Positions 24,667 through 37,381 of a DNA stretch of 64,000 bases are shown here, in pieces (the stretch's first letter is position 1; the number at the start of each line of letters is the position of its first letter). The notes under the pieces were generated by a model. It ran no database searches. It was not told the DNA's origin and saw only the letters and a list, made by a program, of their open reading frames with translations. The DNA comes from Calendula officinalis (lineage: Eukaryota > Streptophyta > Magnoliopsida > Asterales > Asteraceae). The translations under genes were made by a program, and so were the position numbers. Location: the NCBI GenBank assembly GCA_963853835.1, contig OY970825.1, positions 45,108,908 through 45,172,907 of the forward strand. Reading direction: 5' to 3'.

Positions 24667-27247
24667 CTAAAGCGTCTTAACACCTTTTAGGTGTAATTCT
24701 CTTGATAAATGAAAAACCTCATCTTTACGGTGCTCGATCTGCATGCCGAGCCAATTCTGTGTTTTCCCAAGATCTTTCATCTCGAATTCCTTCTTCAGGA
24801 TCTCAGCAGTTTCAAACAACTCTTTTGAGGATCCTATGAGATTCAAATCATCTACATAGACTGCGATAATAACATATCCTGAAGTGTATATCTTTATAAA
24901 CACGCATGGGCATATCAAAATATTCACATATCCCTGTCTGATCAAGTACTCACTTAGACGGTGATACCACATCTGTCTGGATTTTAATCCAAAAAGTGAT
25001 TGTCCCAGTCATATAGAGAACGTGTTCCGTGGTTTAGAACTACTTGATTCAGGAAACTTGAGTCCATCGGGGACTTTCATGTGTATCTATGTGTCATGGT
25101 ACCCATAGAGATAGGTTGTGACAACATCCATAAGCTGCACATTCAGTTTTTCGGAAACTACTAAACTGATTAAGTAGTGGAACGTTATAACGTCCGTTAC
25201 GGGAGAATACATGTCCTCGTAATCAATACTAGGGCGTTTGACAGAAGCCTAGCGCCACGAAGCGAGCTTTGTATCTTACAATCTCATTATTCTCATTATG
25301 CTTCCTTACCAATACTGATTTATAATCAGTTGCTTAACATTAGGTGGTTTTGGAGCAACATGTCCAAACACTCATCCTTTCGTTAAGGAATCCAATTTTA
25401 CCTGGATTGTGTGTTTCCATAGACCAGTCCACTGTACTCAAAAATGGTACTTGGTTCCATGTCATCATTGCTCATGATGTCAGTGGCCACTGCGTATATG
25501 AATAAATCATCGATGACAGTCTCGTTTTGCTTCAAAATATTGTCTAAGCTAGCATACTCGACAAATATTTCAAGATTATCGGGATGATGAGAAATATGTG
25601 TTTCATCAGGAACACGCTTCTCCAGTACACTCCCGTGATCCTTAATGATCTGGTGTGGCAAAACGTATACAACAAAATTTCTCCTCCTTTGAGGCAGAAC
25701 ATCCTTGGAACCGAACCGTTCTTCCTCTTTTATTGGGAAGAGCGACGGATTCGACAACCAATGGTAGCGTCCTTTTCACGGCGGGTTCGACCGATGTAAC
25801 ATGTTCAAACGGAACATGGCGTCTCACAGGGACGTCTATCCTTGCAGGCACATATGCAGCAGATATATTTGATCTCGTGACATTTTCTAAGCCATTAAAT
25901 GAGTCTGGTAGCTGATTAGCAATATTTTGTAGACTTAGAATTCTTTGCACATCCTTATCACTATGTGCATTCGGGGGATCCATATGAGACAAATTGGGTA
26001 CATTCCACGTTCTTTCACGTCGTTCCTTATCAACGTTAACGTGCAAATCTACCCCTAACGACGGGAAGATTGTCTTATCAATCTCACAATTCGCATGTAT
26101 AGCGTTAAAGAGATCGCCTGTCAAGGGCTCTAAATAGAGTATAATGGATGGAGATTAATAATCAACGTATATTCTCCGTCGTTTCTGAGGTCCAAATTTC
26201 GAACGTTTTGGAAGTTCAATTGGAACATTGACCAAGCATCCAAACACGCGTAAATATGAGACGTCGGACTCATATCCAGTTACCAGCTGGTACGCAGGAA
26301 GTTATTGGGTGCCATGGGCCTCCGACGGACCAATGCATCAGTGTACAATATCGCATAACCATATATAAAAATGGGGCATTTTGATGCGCATAACCAAAGT
26401 TCTAGCAATTATTTGTATTCGTTTGATAAACGCTTCCGCAAGATTAATTTGACAATGAACGTACACAACACGGTGTTCAATATCAAGGCCCAATGTTATG
26501 CAATAATCATCGATCATCTTTGATGTAAACTCACCGATAATTCGGATGATCAACCCTCATCTTAATGATATGGGCTAGGATTTTAGGAAATGTTTCATTT
26601 CTTGTGGACAACAAAGCTACGTGTGACCACCATTGTTGATTCATCAACCAATATCATGAAAATTTTTAAATGGACCTCATGTTGGTTGGATGAGTCCACA
26701 AATATCCACATGAATTCTCTCAAGAAAACATGATATCACTTTTGTAGATTATACGTAAAGTGGTTTGAGATATGTCTTTACAATCGAGGATGTTTGGCAT
26801 AGGCTTTTCGAATTAATCATGAAATTAATTCCTTCAAGATGGTGCCCATGAGATGCATTCATTCGAAGCATCGTATTTTGACCCGGGTGTCCCAGCCGGT
26901 CATGCCATAACATATAAGTTCCGCCATCAACAAGGGCTCGACGAAAGATTAGATTGCTTTCAATGGTTTAGATCGTAGAAAAATACAAACCCTTTGACAA
27001 ACATCTCAACTTCTCCAATATACGCTTTTGGTCGTATTTATCGGAGGTAATGTAAAGGTATTGAGTACCATTTTCTCGAGCAGTATCGAGATGCAAACAT
27101 GTTTTCTCGAATATCCTTAAAACTCAACAAGTTACGACTGCAACTTGGATAATATAAGGTTTCATTTATGGTTAAAATAGTACCATTTGACAACATATAT
27201 TGGGCTATACCAAAGCCTAGGGTCGACGGGCCCGAAATGGTTGTCAA
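24667..27247 (-). pseudogene. copia pol remnant (protease end, integrase, RT)
   Basis: From 5' to 3' on the minus strand: a protease C-terminal part (27247-27038) reading NGTILTINE and NLLSFKDI; an integrase piece (26553-26338) reading GEFTSK, DDYCITLGLDIEH and AEAFIKRIQIIARTL; an integrase-RT linker (26124-25398) with FPSLG and ALPNKRGR; and an RT piece (24972-24667) containing the catalytic AVYVDDLNLIGSS followed by FEMKDLGKTQNWLGMQIE. All blocks are in different frames and separated by stops. RNase H is expected at about 23880-24660 but is too mutated to delimit. Confidence 0.82.
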
Positions 27248-27479
27248 TGAAGTTACTTTTAGGCGTAATGTTGATAAAGTAGTCCTTATGTTTTATGAAA
27301 GTGTATCTGAATACCACAATCATCTAGACTATAAACATACCCAAGATATATGCCTCAAAGTAAAAATAATTTAAAGTTGGTCACACGTATTGTTTAATTT
27401 CATAAGGAAGAAAACAATTTTAGATTATCTCGAGAAACATAATCAATGTGAACAAACCATAATCCAAAAGATACCATTA

Positions 27480-29267
27480 TTCCAATGGGAAAGCATAATC
27501 CAAAGAAAACATAATCAAAGAGCTTAACAATAGCTCTAATATTCCATTTGAGCCACAAATTCGGTGGTCTAAAAAAAATTCATGTTTGTTTCGATATTTT
27601 CCTACAACGTGAGGAAAAATATTGGATTTAGTTATCATATAAAATGATAAGTTTATATGCTTATGGTTTGTATGAGCATAAACTGTGTGTCGAATCAGCA
27701 GGTTCGGAAAAACACAAGTGCGAATGGTTCTCACTTATCGAACGATGGATCGATTTATAGACACCAATTCATTATATGTATATAACCACATTCGGGGAAA
27801 TGATTATTTAGTCAACCCTTTTCGGTAGCTCTATTCGAATACAACCAGGAAAGACGGTGAGGGTAGACTGCGCTTGTGCGTATCGGAACCACCCATCATT
27901 AGGAGTCAGAAAAACCAACATCTTTCCTAGACATTGTAGTTAGAATAGGTGAGCCTATTTGGGGAATATTCATAATTTTTTCACTTTAAGTAGTTTTAAT
28001 ACAATGCTCATTTAATGCTTATAATTCCGAAAGAACCATAACTTTTAAACATGAATACGAATAATCATCACAAAATGATATTATTAATTTGTATGTTCAT
28101 GCTTTTTCGAAAAAAAAAAATACAATTTCCAAATATATATTTTTCTATTATATAATCATTACATGCCAATGCATACCAATTCAAAATTGATGGTTAATTA
28201 GTCCAAAAATATATTTTTTTTCGAAAAAGAATATAACAGCTATTAATAAACATACCATTTTTTTCATATTAGAAATGTTTCTACAATATGATCTTAAAAA
28301 AACATTTGTATGATTATCAAAATCATTTAGAAAAAATTACAATACATATCAATTCATTATGAAACCAAAAGTATTTAGTACCATACATAATAACTCATAG
28401 CTAATATAACAATTTTGTATGAAAAAGAATTGTTGAATCTTTAAACATTCATAAATAACTTCTTAGAATGTAACATCAAATACATAAAACTTCATTATGT
28501 CATTCTATAGAAAAAAAAATTTATGATAACTTTTGAATTAATTTGGTCATTTTAATGACTAATCAATTATATCTAATCTTAATTAATGTCATTTTTAAAA
28601 CATAAACATCATTATTAGTCAATACTCCATAAATTGTCAATAACTATCATTAAAAGTATGAGATGACTTTTCTTCATCAAATTTCTTCACTAAACAATTA
28701 TTTTTATGCATTTCAATTTTGTAAAATGAACCACAACATAAAAACATGACTTTTTTTTTTCAATAAAAATTATTGATATCAAGACAAGCATTTTTATCAA
28801 CCAAACCAAATTCAATAATATGTAAATTTGTATTTTAATTCAAATTGTCAAATTGAATAAGTTCATACTTCAAGTATATAAAATATTACACGTAAATATA
28901 TGTGTATTTTAACATCATTTAATAACTTGCATTTGACAAGCTTTTATAAATAATCTTGTTGGAGTTAACTTTATATAAATCCATTGAAAACAAATCATTT
29001 TTCAAACTATTTTAAAAGAATATGCAAGATTACCATCTCATATTATGGTTACTAGAAAACTAATACTATATTTTTTCATAACTTTGTTTTTATACAATCA
29101 AAAAATGTGAATGAATTTCACAAACAAATTGTTACTTGTTGTAAGCAAATATATTGTGAAGAGAATAAAAAATTCGTATGATCCAACAAATTGTGATATT
29201 TTCGATTTTATTGTTTTGTATTCTTTTAATTGGTTAACTCACCGAAATCAAGCTTGTAAGATTTCGT
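27480..29267. other. very AT-rich intergenic DNA
   Basis: No protein-like ORF. 27740-27960 is less AT-rich and may be remnant transposon sequence; the rest is poly-A/T-rich with no clear repeats. Confidence 0.45.
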
Positions 29268-30364
29268 GGGTAATTTCACTTTATTAAAGTGGATAATTAG
29301 TGGGTATGAGTCACACTATTTTTACCAAACAAGGAAAGTTTTCAAAGTGTGTCACTTATTTTGATACACCCCAAGATGGAAAGTGTGTCTAGGGGTGTTC
29401 ACTATTCGGATAAATCCGGATTGTCCAAATGGACAATTTGGATTGGATCGTTTGAATTGGCTTTTTTGGTTTTTTGGATCTGTTTGGACTTGATCCAAAT
29501 TAATAATTTGGTTTTCACTGAACGCAGAAAACCTTCCACTGGCAGGCGATCGTGTTTTTCACAGGATTTTCGGATTGGATTTGGTTTTCATTGTAACATC
29601 CGGATTGTCCAAAAAATCCAAATAGGATAAATATATAAAACAATTCTAGCCCATTTCTAGCAAAAACTAAATATAGTGACTATGGAAATTAACGAAATAT
29701 CCTATGGCCCAAAATAATTCTAAAGCTATTAACTTCTTAATTGACCCTTTCTAAATCTAATTCCAAAAAACAAAATACATGACCTGTGATCTCATCGACT
29801 GTCCAGTTTCCACACACAATCTTACCCCTGTCAATTCTTACTTTAATCCCAATTCGTCCCTTCCCATTTGATACGTGAATCGCCCACAACCCACTCTTAT
29901 CAAACAACAACGATTCGATGACATATGTGATTTTGCCCGCATGTATAACACCCTACTTGTTTATTTACATCGTATTAGTTGGCAATGGAGCAATCTTTTT
30001 GGAGCTTTTGAGAAAGTTGATCTCAAGACTTTTGCATATATTATTTTAAATGTCACACGCTATGAATTAGACTTGCTTTTATGTATAAGTAGTTTATCAT
30101 TTTGAAATTTTATATATTAAACTTAATATTAGTTATGCTATATATTTTTGTAGTCTTGTGAATATATATTAAGAAAAAAAAACGGTTTGGTTCGGACAAA
30201 TCCAAACCATCCAAATTGTAATTTGGTTCGGATCGGTTTGGAATTAAATTAGTTTGGACGGTTTGGTTTGAACATTTGAAATCCAAAATCCATTTGAATT
30301 CACCTATTTGGTTCGGATATATCCGGATTATTATTGTGTCACTTATTTTGATACGGAGGAAGTA
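29268..30364 (+). mobile_element. Stowaway-like MITE, left end lost, split by an insertion
   Basis: 29268-29389 and 30333-30364 together match the right half of the MITEs at 48567-49390 and 49397-49708: CACTTTATTAAA, AGTGGGTATGAGTC, GTTTTCAAAGTGTGTCACTTATTTTGA. The right end reads ATACGGAGGAAG followed by TA, the expected Stowaway target. The left terminal repeat is missing. Confidence 0.65.
29390..30332 (+). mobile_element. hAT-like non-autonomous insertion in the MITE
   Basis: The insertion begins TAGGGGTGTTCA, a common plant hAT start, and interrupts the MITE. Flanking 8-mers AGTGTGTC (29382-29389) and ATTGTGTC (30333-30340) match at 7 of 8 bases, fitting an 8-bp hAT duplication. The interior is GGTTTGG/TCCAAA-rich at both ends. 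The 3' terminal repeat is not clean, so the right boundary is approximate. Confidence 0.55.
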
Positions 30365-30524
30365 TAATGATTAATGCAATAAAAATGAATTTTTAATACG
30401 GAGTATTAAAGATTTTACATTAAAGATTTTCAATATTCTAAATTAAAACAAAACTCATTCATTAATTAGAACGTCGTCGACACACAAGTGGAGTAAAAAA
30501 CTTGTCAAGTTGTATTTGCTCTTA

Positions 30525-30640
30525 AAGAGAAAATGATTTACAATATTAAACATTTTCAATAAAATGAAAATCATTTTTATTGCTTTTACGTTTAACACTA
30601 TCATTAACAAAATCTTATATTAAAATATATAATATTTATA
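30525..30640 (-). repeat. dispersed AT-rich repeat, copy 2 of 3 (inverted)
   Basis: Inverted copy of 22630-22737, with ATGAAAATCATTTTTATTGC, ATCATTAACAAAATCTTATA and TTAAAATATA. It ends where the Mutator-like element A1 begins. Confidence 0.65.
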
Positions 30641-31189
30641 GAATCGTATTCAAAGAAGTGTTTGATTTTTATAAAATCTCAAGTGACAAATTTTAGTCAT
30701 TGAATCAAAAGATCACTTAAACACCATCATCATCAAATCACATGTGATTCAATATACAATCAGCACCATCATCAAATTACATGTGATTAAATATATAACC
30801 ATCATCGCTGCACACTGCCACTACCGACAACCACCGGCCCCCGCTGATGTTTGCCGTCGCCGCAATCACATGTGATTGGATACGCAATCACATGTGATTG
30901 AAAGCAGCCGACGGTGGAGAGGGGTTGCCGATGGTGGAGAAGGTGGCTAGCAGAGGTTGGCATTGGTGGTGGTGGTCGGCGGTGTGGAATCACATGTGAT
31001 TTAATACACATAGGGTGGTGGTCGGCAGTGTGCAATCTCATGTGATTTAATACACATGGGGTGGTGGTGGTTTTGATGTGTTGAATCACATGTGATGTTG
31101 GTGGTGGTGATTTGGGGTTGATTGATCCAAAGGTTAAGATTTGTCCCTCAGGATTTTATAAAAATGATGGACCTCCTAGAATGTTTCTC
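30641..31189. mobile_element. Mutator-like element A1 with CACATGTG palindromes
   Basis: The left end (GAATCGTATTCAAAGAAG) and the reverse complement of the right end (GAGAAACATTCTAGGAGGTC) are related terminal inverted repeats extending about 70 bp, and both match those of elements A2, B and C. The interior holds about seven AATCACATGTGATT palindromes or one-base variants and a GC-rich CCACCACCGCC-type core. No ORF is convincing. Flanks are AT-rich and no clean target duplication can be assigned. Confidence 0.65.
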
Positions 31190-31201
31190 ATAATATATAA
31201 T

Positions 31202-31980
31202 GAGTGGTATTCAAGGAAGTTCTTGATTTTTATGAATTTCCAAGATACAAATCTCAACCATTGATTAATTATAAGGGATAGTAAAGATTAATCAAATATT
31301 TTATTCATATAGGGGTATTTTGGTCATTTTACAAAACAATTATTTTTTTTATTTTTTATTTTTAGAGTTATTTATTTTAGAGTTATTTTATTTAATTATT
31401 TATTTTAAATTATTTTTACGTTAATAACACATAATGTGATTGCATACTAAATCACATGTGATTCCATACTGAATCACGTGTGATTGTGTGCTGAATCACA
31501 TGTGATTGTACTAAAGTCTAAAACATCACATGTAAGTAAATATACAATCACATGTGATTCAACACATCACATGTGATTCACTAAAAACTCGAGCTTCTGA
31601 AAAACATGGAAGCGTACGAACTACAAAATACATGTGTTTCAAACACATGTGATTCACTAAAAACAGGGGTTCCAAAATACAGACGAGCATATTACTTCGA
31701 ATCACATATGTTTCAAGTCACAACCACCGCCGCCGATCACCACAGCCGACCACCGTCGGTCGCCACCTCCGACCGCCGTCCGCCGCCGGTCGCCGACCGC
31801 CGCCGATCGCCTCCGTCCGCCGCCGGCGGTGGTGGGGTATTGATGTATTGAATCACATGTGTTGGTAGTGGTGGTGGAGGTTTGAATGTTGATCTTGACT
31901 TTTGACTTTTTCTTGATTAAATGACTAGTAATTATCCCTTTGGACTTTAAAAAGTCTTTGGACTACTTTGAACAAACCAC
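31202..31980. mobile_element. Mutator-like element A2 with CACATGTG palindromes
   Basis: The left end GAGTGGTATTCAAGGAAG and the reverse complement of the right end GTGGTTTGTTCAAAGTAGTC are again the shared terminal repeat. It lies 12 bp from A1 in tandem. The interior (31430-31640, 31850) has about ten CACATGTG palindromes, mostly AATCACATGTGATT but with hybrids such as AAACACATGTGATT, plus a GC-rich CCGCCG core at 31730-31835. No clean target duplication was found. Confidence 0.65.
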
Positions 31981-31992
31981 TATATACTTATA

Positions 31993-32690
31993 CTAGCTTC
32001 ATAGCCCGCCCAATAAGAGATATATTATAGAAAAATACCAACAAATATTCATACTTTTAAAATAGACATAATAATCGCTAACTGTGATGGTAAGTTTGTA
32101 CAAAACTTGATACATGAAAATATGTTACATAAATTATAGACGAAATAAGACTTCTTTGTAAACGACGTTTGTTGTTGAATTAGTGTAATTGCCGTCTCTG
32201 TCACAACAAATGACCTTCAATCCTTCTTGTTCTTAACTCGTGATACAACTACATAAAGCTGTCCATGTGAGAATACCGGTTTTGGCAGAAACAAACCAAC
32301 TTGAGACAACGTCTTACCTTGACTTTTATTAGTGGTCATAGCAAAGCAGACCTGAACAGGAAATTGCCTCCGATTCAATTTGAAAGGCATCTTGTTGTCG
32401 GAAGGGCTAATAACCATTCGAGGGATAGCGCAAATTGTACCAACATTGCCGCCATATATGATTTTACCTCCGATTATATGTACCCCCATTCGTAGCTAGT
32501 ATCTGAAGTCTCGTTCCGTTGCACAATCCAGCTTTCTGATCAATATTCCGCATACACATTACCAGAGCGCCGATCTTTAACTTCAAGATATGTTGCGGGA
32601 CGCCTGTCATTTTTATACTGTTCAAGAAATCAGTGGTGTAAAGATCAAGGTTAAACATAGTATCATCTTCATCTGCAGCAGAAACCCAAA
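31993..32690 (-). mobile_element. truncated Helitron, 3' end with helicase remnant
   Basis: On the minus strand the element ends ...GGGCGGGCTATGAAG-CTAG, followed by T, a Helitron-type 3' terminus (plus-strand CTAG at 31993-31996). Helicase coding remnants lie just upstream of this end, in the expected orientation. The Rep domain and 5' end are missing. Near 32685 the motif CCCAAATGGGCGGGCATG and the following sequence resemble a second Helitron terminus region, so two Helitron copies may be joined here. Confidence 0.75.
32217..32658 (-). pseudogene. Helitron PIF1-like helicase C-terminal fragment
   Basis: Helitron RepHel proteins carry a PIF1-type DNA helicase that unwinds DNA during rolling-circle transposition. 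Two minus-strand blocks in different frames give its last part: 32658-32464 reads KIGALVMCMRNID and GLCNGTRLQ; 32489-32217 reads RRQFPVQVCFAMTTNKSQGKTLSQVG and FSHGQLYVVVSRVK, the well-conserved final helicase motifs. A frameshift near 32470-32490 separates them. The upstream Walker motifs are absent. Confidence 0.88.
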
Positions 32691-32859
32691 TGGGCGGGCA
32701 TGCTTGAAGAAATTAAAAAGAAAATACTAACAACAAAAAAACTTAAGAAATAAATATAATAATCTATTATTGAAATGATGTTAAACGTCTTTTGATACAT
32801 ATCACAATGGTACACAAAATTTAGAAACGAAATAAAATTTCTTTGTATAATATTAACCT

Positions 32860-32965
32860 ATTTTGACTTGAACCTAATTAGGCTAGTTGACACACCTCAT
32901 GGCCCATATGACCAATATAAAATTTATCTATTTTGACTTGAACCTAATTAAGCTAGTTGGCAGTT
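32860..32965 (+). repeat. short tandem duplication
   Basis: CTATTTTGACTTGAACCTAA-TTA-GCTAGTTG occurs at about 32867 and 32928 with a ~61-bp offset. It lies between the Helitron remnant and the solo LTR; no function evident. Confidence 0.75.
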
Positions 32966-34130
32966 TCATAATCTCTACTTTCATTATTAATGACACACCT
33001 TGGCTTTTGGTTCAAAACAGGTCATGAGGGCTACTATATATAATATATATATATATGAAAATGGTGAATAGTAGGTACCTTCTTTCAACCTATCTAACAG
33101 GCTCGTTTTACCACATTATAGTCGTACTCAAATTGCCTCCCTTTTTACCAGGCCTCAAATACTTATTTCCTTCTTTCCTTTATGTGACACCTCGATATTT
33201 CTGGTATGTAAACTCATTTCATTTCTAGAACTTTCCTTATTTAGAAAGTTTCTATTTTTAGACATTTCTATTTCTGGCATCCTAACACACAACAAAGTTG
33301 CATATTTTTACACCATATATTAGTGTTTGATTATTTTAGTCTACACAACATTATTATTTCTTTATGGTGACACATATTAGCTTAAAACATTCTAAAACGA
33401 TAACTTTCTCGATTAAACAATAAACGTATTAAAATTAATATAACGTGACTCGAATGAATAAACCATCTAAAACCGACTCTAGTTATGACCGACCACCTAA
33501 GTGGTCGGCCTCCCCTCCTTTTGTTTGAACCTATACTCGGCCAAAACACCCTATGGGTGTTGGGCCATGTGATGTTTTATTTGATGTTTATATGATCATG
33601 AAATCCTATCTTAAACTCCATTTGAAAGAGTCCTACTTGGACTATAACTCTACTATCTAACCCTAGCTATCTTCCCCTATATAAACCCCATAATGGCAAC
33701 CCTAATTTCCTTTTTGTTTATCCTATTCGGCCGAGAGCAAAACCCCAAACACACCCCTTGTTCGTCCGTTTCCGATCGTCCCAAGCAACCATCATCTCCC
33801 TTCGTTTCTTGATCGTTTGATCCAAGGTATGAACCCTAAACCTATGTTTTTCCATTGCTAAAACCCTTGCTTAATCGTTGTTTAACTGCTGTCCAAACCC
33901 GAGACCATAGCCGTAGGCCATATGGTCTCGGTTAACCATGAAAGTCCGAAACATGCAAGCATGTATGCGACCGTATGCATGTGTGTGTGATTATTGCTTG
34001 ATTTGTTGCTAGATCCGTTGCTTGGAACCCTAGATCTCGAACTTTGAACTGAAAAACCCTAGATCTAGTCTTTAAACCCGAACCTATGTCCAATCTAGAC
34101 ACTAAACTCGACCCTAGACTCTATCTAGAC

Positions 34131-34391
34131 TGAGAGTCCTAAAGAAGATGAAATGAAGCTAATTCATGGTGTTTAGATGAGAAATTGAAGATTAAAGTGT
34201 GTATATGGTGTTTGAGAGTTGAGATAGATGAAGATGGAAGTTGAAACTTTCAGAACGTATATTCAGTAAAATGTGGGAAAGCTTACATTGAAAGTCAATA
34301 TTACAAGTATTTATACCATCTTCCACTTAACACTACAAGTGTTAATTAACGGAATTAAAGGTCAAAATCTATTACATAAATGGTCCTAACA
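34131..34391 (-). repeat. 3' LTR of the gag-only element
   Basis: In element orientation it starts TGTTAGGACC directly after the polypurine tract and ends GGACTCTCA. It matches the LTR at 41643-41901 almost base for base. Confidence 0.93.
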
Positions 34392-34406
34392 ATCTCCCCC
34401 TTTTGA
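34392..34406 (-). promoter_or_regulatory. polypurine tract of the gag-only element
   Basis: The minus strand reads AAAAGGGGGAGAT immediately before the 3' LTR. Further AGGGGGAG copies lie upstream at about 35241, 35289, 35401, 37397 and 37418 (minus strand), with a related AGGGGGAATGT at about 36321. Confidence 0.85.
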
Positions 34407-35599
34407 TCTTTAATACGTCATCCCAGTCTTCAGACTTCATATTCTTTTAATAATCTGACTTTGGCAAGTAAATGTTTTTCTGAATTTCAGGAACAAAACA
34501 TTGCAGAAATCTGGAAGTTTCAGATACTCAAAGAAAGTATGTTTTTCGTTGAAAATGTTTGAGTGAGGAAATCCTATAACTGATTTACTAAAGATTTGAA
34601 CATTTTGGGAAATGGAATATCGGTTAAGTAAGGATTTGACTGGGTTTTCAGATAATGGAGAGGTTGTTTTTGGACTTTTGTGATAGAGGATTATATTGAG
34701 GATAGAATGATAATATTTTTGAATGATTTGTCAGTCAAAGTTTTGGATGTGTGTTTGTTTTGGTATGAATGATTTGAAAGTTAAAAGTTTTGGATATGTA
34801 TATATGTAAGTTTTGTATGTAGGAAATAATGATATGTACATTTAGGATTTGGATGAATGTGGATAATTTGTATTTGGTATGAACAACAGATTAGAACATT
34901 TAAGCTTTTGAATGGATATGAATGTTAAGGAATTTTGGAAAGAATAGTTTAAACGGTTAAGCTTTTGAATGTATGTGGTTGTTACAGAATTTGGAATTTT
35001 GAATTAGTTTAGAAAGAAAGATTTATACGATTAAGATTCAGATGGAAATGGATGTGAATTTGTGGTTCGACATTTCAATGAATGTCTTGGTTTCTTCTTT
35101 TTCACAAATGTAAATCGACGAAAATGTAGACCCATAGATAGAGTTGTTTTGTAGCGGAAGTCTTTTGTTGAAATTGTGGCTTTGTCGATTTGTGATTATT
35201 GATAATTGTTGTTAGGGTAAAATGTTGATGAAGTTTACGCTCCCCCTCAAACAATTATTTCTCAACGAATCTTCGGTTTCTTGTTTACTCCCCCTTAACC
35301 GGTGGATATGTCTTCTAAATGCGGAGTAAACTGAGCTAATATATCCTCTTCTAAATGTTGTAATCATTTATCTTTATAATAAGAACTTCTGTAATATTTT
35401 CTCCCCCTCATGATGAATACGATTTATCGGAATCATCATGTAAAATTGGAAGTTCTTCGAGGTAGAAGTAGAAAGAATCTTCGAAGCTCAATGATAAGAA
35501 TGTGTTGAATAATGATATATTCATATTTTGAATGAATCAATATATAACACATTTTATCAGATAAACCAGATCGTCGTTGAATATGAAGAAATACGATCA

Positions 35600-37200
35600 A
35601 ATCTTTTATCGTTGAATCTCAATGACCGTTGTAGATGACATAAAAGAACAGTCTCGTGTTTATCATTTTATATCCCGACTGTTGTTGATAACGTTGAAGT
35701 ACAGTCATCATAAATGTACATGGAATCGAATAGGGTAAACCGGGATCACTTAGATTACCCGTTAACACAACAGTTACACAAACTGTGTGACCTACGTTCA
35801 GTGTTGGCTTTGATGTTAGCATTGGTAGGATTTCCATTCAATCATTGTGAAATATCAACATATGAGATATCACTATGAATGTTCCGGCTATATCACACAG
35901 ATAAGCTTGGTATTGTGCATGTGTCCTAAAAGTGTATTTCGGTTCTAGACTCAATTAGTGGACAAACGAAGGCGATGACTGGAGAGGCTTGTCCTCTTGT
36001 TCAATATCAACAATCTCCAAGTGAGATGTCGATAGCATATGAGATAGTCTCCGTGGAAATGAAACAAGTACTTTTTAAGAAATACTTGAGTGGCTAGGGG
36101 GTTGTGCATTGCATCACTGGGTCCATGATGTCTATTTCAATATCAGAGAGCAACACATGCAATCTTATAGAGACGTGGCAACCCGGCATTTTATCAGTTT
36201 GGTAAGGGTTTTTCGTTTTCTTTAACCCTGTCACACCCTCCTCACTCAAGCTTACTATTTCATTTTTCGACTACTCGCTCATTTCATTTTACCATGTTTA
36301 GCTGAATTGCACCCCCCATACTACATTCCCCCTCAAATTTTATCTCAGCGCACCCCAATCAAGATCCCGTGATACTTGATTCTGCTCACCTAGACCTATG
36401 TACCCTTACATATTGTCCTATATTGTAGGTGGCTCCTGGGGAAGATCATGCCGGTTATAGCAGATCATAGGAGTAATTTGAGAGTGAACTATAACGGTCA
36501 TGTGCAAATGATCAGCATATATGATGTTACTTTTTAAGAATTACATGGATGTTTCATCGGAAAAGTATGTGTTTCTGGCATAAGTTGTTGCCTTTATGAT
36601 TTATAAGATTAGGCACAGCAACTTGAACTATTTAGGTATTACCGGACTTACATAAAGTATTCGTTAACACACCGTATGAATCGATAGTCGTTTGCACAAC
36701 CATTGATTCAAATGTGTGACCTGCGTTTAGAGTTGGCGCGATTTTAGCTCTAGCAGGATTTCCACTCAATCCTCGTGAAACACCAGATTGTGATGCTACT
36801 ATGAGTGTTCCGATGAATACACGGAGATTCATTTATAAAATTGTTTGTGGCATAAATTGGAAATATTTGTCGGTGAGATCTAGACACATTGTGCATTCAA
36901 TTGAAGACGTAACCCGGGGCAGGAGGTTAATAATTTCAATATCAACATACTCCAAATGAGCAGTCAATAGATTATGTGCTACGTCCCCTGATGAATTGAA
37001 ACAAATTCCTATTGAGAGGAATCTGAGTGGTTGGTGGTGGAGTGCAAATGCTTGACTGGGCCAGTTAAGTCTGGTGAAACATTCAACACATGAATGTACA
37101 CATTTTAGTGAGGTTGCCCGGTTTATTGATGGTTTGGTTGCACTCAAAGGTGTGTTTTCTTGATATTACCATGTTTTCACATCACCTTGCACTCACCTAA
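35600..37200 (-). repeat. duplicated ~600-bp module of unknown origin where pol should be
   Basis: Segments 35620-36240 and 36640-37180 are diverged tandem copies. Shared plus-strand phrases include CGTTAACAC, TGTGTGACCT-CGTT, GGATTTCCA-TCAAT, CTATGAATGTTCCG/CTATGAGTGTTCCG, TTTCAATATCAACA and CTCCAA-TGAG. The second copy has minus-strand ORFs of 104 and 66 codons (37147-36833 and 36832-36632) that are adjacent in frame. I recognise no family. A weak likeness of the HLEYVDIEIINLLPR stretch to beta-rich movement-protein folds was considered but is far too weak to call. Confidence 0.6.
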
Positions 37201-37381
37201 ATGTATACCCTAGACGTATACCCTCACATTTACCAATTGGCTAAAAAATATCTCCCTTGGAAGGTTAGGCCGGTTCTGACAAACCATGGGAAGGTATTGT
37301 CTTTTGATAAAAAAAAATGTATCATTAAAAAAAAAATTCAAACGGGTATAAAAGTATTGATATAAGAAAGTTTCTCCTCCT

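Larger units (their letters stand above)
22738..27480 (-). mobile_element. Ty1/copia retrotransposon, minus strand, decayed and 5'-truncated
   Basis: Reading on the minus strand: protease end, integrase, linker, reverse transcriptase, repeat-rich 3' region, polypurine tract and 3' LTR. No second LTR or clear gag was found to the right of 27250, so the 5' part is missing or too decayed. Frame is lost many times. The domain order and the repeat-rich tail downstream of pol fit Ty1/copia; finer lineage is uncertain. Confidence 0.8.

Noticed and set aside
29875..30105. 76-codon ORF inside the hAT-like insertion
   Set aside because: No similarity to a hAT transposase or other family, and it is short and AT-rich.
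36632..37147. Movement-protein-like (30K) fold in the module within the gag-only element
   Set aside because: Only a short hydrophobic stretch ending Leu-Leu-Pro-Arg is reminiscent. The rest does not fit and the likeness is too weak to annotate.
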